Of a DNA stretch of 64,000 nucleotides, positions 58,056-64,000 are shown in pieces (the stretch's first letter is position 1; each line of letters begins with the position of its first letter). The position numbers and the translations under genes were made by a program. The notes under the pieces were generated by a model that saw only the letters and a program-made list of their open reading frames with translations, searched no databases and was not told the DNA's origin. Origin of the DNA: Allolobophora icterica (Eukaryota > Annelida > Clitellata > Crassiclitellata > Lumbricidae). The stretch lies in assembly GCA_963556255.1 (NCBI GenBank), contig OY744604.1, positions 72,890,279 to 72,954,278 on the forward strand, read 5' to 3'.

Positions 58056-61000
58056 TTTTGTAGTGCCCGTATGCCAGCGTTCTTATTCCGTCCGGAGATA
58101 TCCACTTTTTTGTGTCTAATGGAGAGAGGCTGATCTTATTCTGCTCGTATACTCCGATTTGGTGGTCGTGGCTTCGAATCACGACTTGTGTGTGCCGCAT
58201 CTCTTCTCGTTCGAACAGGCATTCCTTGTATAGCTCGTGGTGCAGATCCTTCTTCACAACTGCTCTCTGAACGCCTTTTGCTTTCCTGATCTCTGAACCA
58301 CCCGATTTTAAGATCGAGTACATCTTCGGGCGTAATCCTACGAATTCCGCGATGGCGACTCCGTTACATTCATCCTTGAACTTGCCCACGACTTTCTTGT
58401 TCTCGACGTCGTAGTATGGGCTGTCTTTTGGAAACTCACTAAAGTCGTATAAGTGTTTTTTATTCCACATATCGGCGTAAGCGTTCGGAGTTTCCACCTG
58501 AAATAAGAGGCTATCTGTGTCTGTATATAGCAACTGGGCTTTTTCTCCGTACTCGTTTTTCACATCGTTGTACCAGAAGTCGTACATGAGGTGCTTGCTG
58601 AGGTCGAGGACAGCCTGACCAACATATACAGGTCTGTTTAACTTGAGCTTGCTCTTCAAACTGTGAATCGCGGCGAGTTGGTCGTTGAAGATTTTGTGTG
58701 ATATGTAGGCCGGGTCAGCAATTAGTTTACGAAGTTTGTCAACTTTTGAGGTCGGTACCAGGTTAACTCTGATTCTTTTTCTAAGATTTTCCATGGTCTT
58801 TCCAAAGACCGCATTATTAGCCAGTTTGAAGAAATCCTTCTCAAACTCCGACGTTGCCTTCGCCCTCAATTTTGTATTCATCTCGATATATGGAGCCATC
58901 CACGCCTCCTGTCTAAATTTAATGGCACGATGGATCTTAGAAACTCGCAGCCCCAACGAGTGATATAGTTTGAGATTTCTATAATGGACCACATACCGCT
59001 CCTTAGGTCGCAGGCTTGGTACTAACTTCACATGCTTTGTGAACTTGCCTCCCAACTCGTTCATAAGCACATTCTGATAGTCACTCAACCACTCCTCTTG
59101 GACTGTCAGGGTCTCCGGTGCTAGGGGATAGTCGCTATGTGATTCGTGGAGGTGCTCCGGGTACTCAAGATCGACTTCGAGCAGGAAGCCTTCAGGCGCG
59201 TCGTCTGGAGTTTCCAACACTTCATCGAGAGTTGGACTTTCCCAGCTAAATCCTCCAACTGGCAATGACTGTTGCATCGCCCAGCCATAGAGGTTATTAG
59301 CATCGAGGTACATGATCCAGTTGTCTGGCTTCGTGGTATCGTGATCTGGGCATTGCGGATTGTTAGCCTTTGCGAAGCGCTTAGATACCATCGAAATTCC
59401 ACCTCGGAGACCGTTCTCTACAAATAAGTGCATGTCTATATCGGTGAGAAGTTCGAGCTCGATTTTCGTCTTTTTCAGCAAAGCGTCCCAGGCCATTCCT
59501 GGCAGGCTGAAGTAGTTAGCCGGGTCCAGACTGTAGTGTTTCATCGATGTGTTTCTGAAGGTCTCGAATACATCGGCTAGTAGGAGTACATCCGTACGGA
59601 GATACAAGTCGTGATAGTCACCCAGAGTCTTACATTCGAATTCATCCCATACTCTTTGAGCGTGTTGATAATCCTCATCAGAGATGTTCTCTCGGGACAG
59701 CCTGCTGTAGAACGCTTCTTTGGGTGGAAGTCGGTCTTCTTCGAAGCGGCGGTAATCGTCAATGTGCTCGTAGCAATATACGCCCTTTCGCCTCAAAAGA
59801 TCTAGTTTTTTCCTATCATCATGAACGAAATTTTCCTTTATATATGCCGTTGTCACTTTCAAATCCTCTAGCGACAGATTTCCTGATAATTTATCCAACG
59901 AGCTGTTTAGAAACTGGAGGCTGTCGATGAACTGTAGTTGTCCTATGTTGAATGTCATGTACTTCTCCATATTGTTTGGAATACAGTTAATTTCAGTTTC
60001 CTCATCCTGCGCGGCCTCACAGCTACCTATCGCTTGCATTATGAGGTGGCTGTCGTAACCTCGCAGATTGTGGAAGACCACCGGTACCTTACACTTATCT
60101 GGATATATTCGAAGTTTGAGGTTGCAGGCGTTATGAGCGGCACCTCGATATTTACCGGTAATGTGACAGTGGTCGCGAACTCTATCCTCTTCGAGCGCTT
60201 CTCCGCAGATATGACATTCAGTAGCCTCGCGGAATGATTGGCGATCAACTGCTGACATAACTATCTTAGCTGGGGTGGCCAGCCTTTGTTTGATAGTGGC
60301 TAGCTCGCCTTGTAGTCGTTGTAGGAACTCTTCCACGGCGTTCTCTCCACGATATAAAACTGGTTTCTTCGTGCGGCCGTCGCATCGAACTACTATGTAA
60401 CAGAAGCTGCACGGTTTCTGCTCAGCTATCTGTCTGGTGTTGCTTTCGTTGGGGTTCATGGCTGCATTTAGGACTGGCACGTTCAACGCCTCGAAGTCGG
60501 CGTAAATGGTGTACGGGACTCGCATCTGTTTGCGATGGTTCTGAAATTTGAGGATATTTTCATCCTCCTTAGGCATCTCAATCCGCTGAGGCTTCTTACT
60601 AATGCCCTGACAATCCTTGATATGAGCATCCAGCAAGTCTTGTCTACAGAATATGTGTAGGCAGCGACGACATGGATGTTTTCGACCATGAAATTTGCTG
60701 TTTTTATAAAGCATGCGGGCTAGATCCTTGATCCAGACATAATGAAAATTTTCATTTGCGTCGTCGGCCAGTAGTAGAAGGTCAAGATTGTGGACACTGG
60801 CCCGGTTTGAAATGTGAATTGGATACAAAGCTGTGTCCCACCCGAAGACTGAGACGCTTATAGTTGGATTTTGACGCTCAAACTTGTCGATATCTGTGAC
60901 TTTCACTGGAAATTCTATACCGCCAAAGTTTAACTCCTGGAGGTGGGTACGATACTTAGTTGGGCGTTGAGGGTCCTTTTCTACTGGATACATGGCACTT

Positions 61001-61785
61001 AAAATGGCCCACTCAAAGCATCGGTTATCTTCATTCTTGACATTAATAACCGTGCGAGGGGGGATGTACTTTGGTGTGGGAAAGTAGCTTTTACCCCGGA
61101 AAGGCTTATATCTTGCAACACCGAGGTCTAGCCCCACGACCCGCCTCAATCTCCACCCCGATCCCTCATTGGTGTACTCTTCGAGGAGGTTTAGTACTTC
61201 AGCCTTGGCCTTTCGTATAGCCCCTTGGATTTTACCCGCATTGGTAACTGGCACTGCTTTGCTTCGAAAGTAGACCGTCTTGGTAATAGTACCCGGGGTC
61301 GCGTTGCCATCATACACATTATCAACAGTCGGAGCCAGCTTTTCCAACTCAACTGTCAACACTTGCGAGTATTTCAGACCGTCTTGTTTCAACAGCTCTT
61401 CGTTGAGTTGCGCCTCAATGTTGTGCTCCATTGCACTCAAGAAAGCCAACGCATCTCCTTCCAGCCTGTGATTAAGCGGCACTTCTGCGCGGAAGTCTCT
61501 CAGATGCTGATTGGCTAGCTCTCTGTGCACTAGAAAGGGTGGTGGTCCACCTCTATCCTTCTTAATTAGGAGTGGGTCGAATTCTGCCAGAAGGGCCTTA
61601 CGTTTTGCCCCTCTGCGCTTGCGCGCTGGCGGAATTGGCCTTGGAAGCAGTGGCTGTAGTAAGCGCCTTTTGACTGCATCTGGGATAGGTTCGTCTAAGA
61701 TATTCTGTAGAACAGCTCGAAGAGCTGGGGGACCGGTAAACTCACCCAACAATTGTTCAATTTTTTCATTCGTAGACAATGCCAT
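58042..61785 (-). CDS. Protein-primed DNA polymerase B
   Basis: 1,247 residues from an ATG, uninterrupted. Replicates the element. The N-terminal domain (to about 400) is of unknown fold with basic RKRRGAKRK, and may contain the terminal-protein function. Exonuclease motif I YADFEAL near 426; a Cys/His insert CHICGEAL...RDHCHITGKYRGAAHNACN near 521 like HNH/endonuclease VII zinc sites; motif A LDANNLYGWAM near 825; motif B KLANNAVFGKTMEN near 986; motif C YTDTDSLLF near 1086. All palm residues are present. Length is normal for Polinton polymerases. A 13-bp inverted repeat surrounds its start codon. Confidence 0.95.
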   Translation of the reverse strand: MALSTNEKIEQLLGEFTGPPALRAVLQNILDEPIPDAVKRRLLQPLLPRPIPPARKRRGAKRKALLAEFDPLLIKKDRGGPPPFLVHRELANQHLRDFRAEVPLNHRLEGDALAFLSAMEHNIEAQLNEELLKQDGLKYSQVLTVELEKLAPTVDNVYDGNATPGTITKTVYFRSKAVPVTNAGKIQGAIRKAKAEVLNLLEEYTNEGSGWRLRRVVGLDLGVARYKPFRGKSYFPTPKYIPPRTVINVKNEDNRCFEWAILSAMYPVEKDPQRPTKYRTHLQELNFGGIEFPVKVTDIDKFERQNPTISVSVFGWDTALYPIHISNRASVHNLDLLLLADDANENFHYVWIKDLARMLYKNSKFHGRKHPCRRCLHIFCRQDLLDAHIKDCQGISKKPQRIEMPKEDENILKFQNHRKQMRVPYTIYADFEALNVPVLNAAMNPNESNTRQIAEQKPCSFCYIVVRCDGRTKKPVLYRGENAVEEFLQRLQGELATIKQRLATPAKIVMSAVDRQSFREATECHICGEALEEDRVRDHCHITGKYRGAAHNACNLKLRIYPDKCKVPVVFHNLRGYDSHLIMQAIGSCEAAQDEETEINCIPNNMEKYMTFNIGQLQFIDSLQFLNSSLDKLSGNLSLEDLKVTTAYIKENFVHDDRKKLDLLRRKGVYCYEHIDDYRRFEEDRLPPKEAFYSRLSRENISDEDYQHAQRVWDEFECKTLGDYHDLYLRTDVLLLADVFETFRNTSMKHYSLDPANYFSLPGMAWDALLKKTKIELELLTDIDMHLFVENGLRGGISMVSKRFAKANNPQCPDHDTTKPDNWIMYLDANNLYGWAMQQSLPVGGFSWESPTLDEVLETPDDAPEGFLLEVDLEYPEHLHESHSDYPLAPETLTVQEEWLSDYQNVLMNELGGKFTKHVKLVPSLRPKERYVVHYRNLKLYHSLGLRVSKIHRAIKFRQEAWMAPYIEMNTKLRAKATSEFEKDFFKLANNAVFGKTMENLRKRIRVNLVPTSKVDKLRKLIADPAYISHKIFNDQLAAIHSLKSKLKLNRPVYVGQAVLDLSKHLMYDFWYNDVKNEYGEKAQLLYTDTDSLLFQVETPNAYADMWNKKHLYDFSEFPKDSPYYDVENKKVVGKFKDECNGVAIAEFVGLRPKMYSILKSGGSEIRKAKGVQRAVVKKDLHHELYKECLFEREEMRHTQVVIRSHDHQIGVYEQNKISLSPLDTKKWISPDGIRTLAYGHYKINDG

Positions 61786-61815
61786 AGTAATAAATTATTT
61801 TATATTACTATGGCA
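61780..61815. promoter_or_regulatory. Inverted repeat at the PolB start codon
   Basis: TGCCATAGTAATA (61,780-61,792) and TATTACTATGGCA (61,803-61,815) are perfect 13-bp arms with a 10-base AT loop. One arm contains the PolB ATG, so it could form a hairpin in the mRNA leader or bind a dimeric protein. Confidence 0.7.
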
Positions 61816-61826
61816 AACTTTTTCTT

Positions 61827-61935
61827 AATACAATAACAGAATCGTTTGTTTAAAATGAAATTTTGTTTACTAGATATTCGATTGTCGCTTGCTCATCTGT
61901 ATTATCTCAATACAATAACGGAATCCTTTCTTTAA
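61827..61935. repeat. Two direct repeats upstream of PolB
   Basis: AATACAATAACAGAATCGTT at 61,827 and a similar AATACAATAACGGAATCCTT at 61,909, about 82 bp apart. They may be promoter elements. Confidence 0.5.
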
Positions 61936-61946
61936 TAGAGAATTTT

Positions 61947-62222
61947 TTACTCTACTACTATATTCGCTAGTCTTTTCCATTCTTTCTCGAATTCACGGGT
62001 TAGTCCGCAGCGACGAACTCTTGATTTTATGACGTAATAATCACAACGTATACACTCACCTAAGTGGTTTTTGATTCCCCTTCCACATTTGGCGCATGGT
62101 CTTGTCTCGTAGCCATTTCGCAGCTGTGCTAAATGTTTGAAACAATACTCCCCAATGCATCGACGAGGGCAGAGATTTTGTTTGCCTATCATAAGCCATT
62201 TGCAAAAGTTTTGCCCTAACAT
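61947..62222 (-). CDS. Polinton Cys-rich zinc-binding protein, 91 aa
   Basis: Started at ATG 62,222 (MLGQNFCKWLM); the frame is open to 62,318 without ATG. Cysteine/histidine pattern: FCKWLMIGKQNLCPRRC, GEYCFKHL, PCAKCGRG, GECIRCDYY, suggesting two zinc sites, one of the treble-clef kind. Basic C-terminal helix. It lies between the right TIR and PolB and is transcribed leftward. Possibly a transcription or DNA-binding accessory; function unknown. Confidence 0.6.
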   Translation of the reverse strand: MLGQNFCKWLMIGKQNLCPRRCIGEYCFKHLAQLRNGYETRPCAKCGRGIKNHLGECIRCDYYVIKSRVRRCGLTREFEKEWKRLANIVVE

Positions 62223-62324
62223 TATGTCTTTATGTATACCACAACAGATTATTTTATTTAAATTGAAAAAATGACCCGGTTTGGGCCGGCCTCGTGGGAG
62301 GTTCTCGGCCGGCAGCAAACGTTG

Positions 62325-62553
62325 GTAATCTCATTTCTTTACCCTGAATGACCATTCCATTCCCCTCTGGCAGGCCCTTGATAGCACCAACGGGTTGGGG
62401 TTTCAGATTCACTCTTTGTAACGGTTTTTAAGCTTTCAGAACGCCGCCTGGCGAATGCGTTAACTCCGGTTTCAGATTCACTCATTGTAACGGTTTTTAA
62501 GCTTTCAGAACGACACCTAGCGACTGCGTTGAAACGCCTACTTAACTCCTACT
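62325..62553. repeat. Polinton right terminal inverted repeat
   Basis: Inverted counterpart of the left end, including the two 69-bp units. Slight differences lie near the inner edge (for example AACCTTTTGGCG versus AACCCGTTGGTG). Confidence 0.95.
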
Positions 62554-62869
62554 ACATTATTGAGTCTAGAACAAACCCAGAAACTTAAGAGAAGCTAGTG
62601 GTTGGGACTTGCTGTCTCAATAACTTGACATGTCACCTGTTTATGACTTTGAGATGTTCTTTAATGCATTGCGTGAATATCTTATGCTGGAATGTCCATC
62701 TTACCTGGGTTAGACGAGTCACGGTAAACGTTAGGATTTACTGTGAAGTCTTAAATAGAGCAAGCACTGACCCAATTAGGAGATTTCCTGTTGCAAACCA
62801 AAACATCAGTGCAATCATGAGGGCTGTCTCACTTTTCTTAGACGTGAAGGTTGGATCAGCGTAGAGAAT

Positions 62870-63320
62870 TTGTTAGTTTTCATTTTGCTAATGCTAATAC
62901 GTAGGCCGAGAAAGGGTCTGGATATCGACGCAACTACAGCCGAGGTGCACGGGCTCTCTGGGGTCGCCAGTGTGACAATTCTGGGTGTTGTATTCACGAA
63001 AGACCTTAACTTTAGAACCCACGTAGACCACATATGTGCCCGGGCTCGTCAATCGTCCTTTGCATTTCGAACCCTATCGGCCCATGGTCTGAGAGGGCCA
63101 AGTATGTATTACGTTGTCAAAGCCACGTCGCTGTCAAGGTTGCTCTACACCTCCCTGGTATGGTGGGGCTTCACAACCCAGAGTGAGCGTGAGAGGCTGG
63201 GAGCCATCCTTAGGCGCTTGAAAAGAAGTGGCTATACCGGATATGCACTCCGATCCCGAGCCCATGACCGAGCCATTCCTTCGGCTGACAGTCTCGTGAG
63301 AAAAAATTCTTGACTAGGAT
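62870..63320 (+). mobile_element. LINE ORF2 fragment
   Basis: Open frame reading VTILGVVFTKDLNFRTHVDH, RARQSSFAFRTLSAHGL, SLSRLLYTSLVWWGF, ILRRLKRSGYTGYA, the post-RT thumb region of a CR1/L2-like ORF2. 5'-truncated. Confidence 0.7.
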
Positions 63321-63689
63321 GCTGCACTCATAACTTGATTAAAAACTCTCTGCTTAACACTATGGGGGGAGGAGGAGGCCGGAGGGTAATGGATAACACA
63401 CTGGCGTGTGCAGAAGGTACCAAGATCGAATCCCATAGCCCTCCATAAGGTTTACTCAGCCTTCTATCCGCTAGATGGCGGCGGTAGTTACGTGAGTGTT
63501 AGACCGTGATTGGCGCCCTGCGTGGCATCCGTTAAGAACAGTTGTATTCGACTTCTGTAAAACTGTTTTCATGTGCATTTACTGTATACATGTATGTAAG
63601 GCGCCCTGCGTGGCTGCCTTTTCTACTATATGTATGTTCACTGTACAGCGCAGTGCGGTTACCAGGCGCTTAATTAAAGAAAAGATATT

Positions 63690-63691
63690 AC

Positions 63692-63752
<61 letters not shown>

Positions 63753-63756
63753 GATA

Positions 63757-63822
<66 letters not shown>

Positions 63823-63825
63823 CAC
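63690..63825. repeat. (ATT)n microsatellite
   Basis: About 130 bp of ATT. A LINE-like tail, AATAAAGAATATTCTATTCTATT, follows at 63,930-63,960. Confidence 0.9.
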
Positions 63826-64000
63826 TTTTATTATTTATATAGGTTTGGCCACTGCTAGTTTTTCAGGGCTGTGTATGTGCGAATGTTTTTATATGTTTAT
63901 GTACACCAAAATGCGGTTCGCAATTGGATTAATAAAGAATATTCTATTCTATTGTATTCTATCTTGAATGACATCTGTTTAAATCTAGACTCCTTGTGCC

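Larger units (their letters stand above)
45196..62553. mobile_element. Polinton/Maverick (adintovirus-like) element, 17.36 kb
   Basis: Bounded by inverted repeats of about 228 bp that begin AGTAGGAGTTAAG. ACATT stands on both outer sides (45,191-45,195 and 62,554-62,558); the shared word extends to TACATTA if terminal bases are counted, so the 6-bp duplication typical of Polintons is compatible. It carries the diagnostic gene set: protein-primed PolB, retroviral-type integrase, adenain-like protease, packaging ATPase, double-jelly-roll major and single-jelly-roll minor capsid proteins, plus pX-, pVI-, PLA2- and fibre-like genes. All but one reading frame (the major capsid) are uninterrupted. 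It is inside segmental copy D, whose paralogues A and B show the empty site. Confidence 0.95.
62554..64000. other. Right flank: segmental copy D continued and LINE remnants
   Basis: 62,554-62,700 resumes copy D (AAACTTAAGAGAAGCTAGTGG). From about 62,870 LINE sequence begins. No host gene is recognised. Confidence 0.5.

Noticed and set aside
59121..59402. Antisense and offset frames within PolB
   Set aside because: They overlap the well-supported polymerase frame and show no domain of their own.

Overview
The window is animal nuclear DNA, not a microbial contig. It has spliced genes with long introns, many non-LTR retrotransposon pieces, hAT and Ginger-type DNA transposons, a tRNA-derived SINE, long microsatellites and a 200-N assembly gap. 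Frequent TAGGCCTA-like words and the transposon mix suggest a marine invertebrate, but the sequence alone does not fix the species.

Layout, left half (1-45,195). Copies of a segment carrying a signal-peptide exon recur: A about 240-2,950, B about 4,380-6,640, C about 39,165-42,560, and partial D about 44,510-45,195 continuing after 62,554. From copy C a 14-exon minus-strand gene can be followed to 11,591. All intron phases agree, and it predicts a 747-residue type I membrane protein: signal peptide, three CUB domains, one Ig domain, an unassigned extracellular domain, a Ser/Thr-rich stalk built from repeated mini-exons, one transmembrane helix, and a tail with ITIM/ITAM-like tyrosine motifs. 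Its introns hold a full-length CR1/L2-group LINE (about 26,846-31,745), LINE fragments, a Ginger integrase relic (18,410-19,150), an element with long TIRs and an 8-bp TSD (21,055-23,192), and a non-autonomous hAT with a perfect 8-bp TSD (39,689-40,598). A second hAT (7,451-9,040) carries a transposase remnant.

Right half (45,196-62,553). A 17.36-kb Polinton/Maverick (adintovirus-like) element has about 228-bp terminal inverted repeats and an ACATT-containing target duplication, and lies inside segment D. Leftward genes, from the right end: a Cys-rich zinc protein, protein-primed DNA polymerase B, then (after the divergent pair) packaging ATPase, a coiled-coil structural protein, penton-like minor capsid protein, pVI-like membrane peptide protein, double-jelly-roll major capsid protein (split by a +1 frame break), pX-like hydrophobic protein, adenain-like protease, fibre-like adhesin, a small beta-rich protein and a glycine-rich membrane protein. 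Rightward genes: a zinc-ribbon/phospholipase A2 protein and a retroviral-type integrase. Together they supply replication (PolB), integration (INT), packaging (ATPase), capsid (MCP, penton), maturation (protease), membrane penetration (PLA2, pVI-like) and attachment (fibre).

The most striking signal in the element is a canonical A_AAA_AAC slippery heptamer placed directly before the stop codon of the pX-like gene. The protease reading frame follows in -1 and lacks any ATG for its conserved N-terminus, which suggests a Gag-Pro-like -1 frameshift fusion. The element's left arm also holds nine copies of a 124-bp satellite abutting a tRNA-SINE head.
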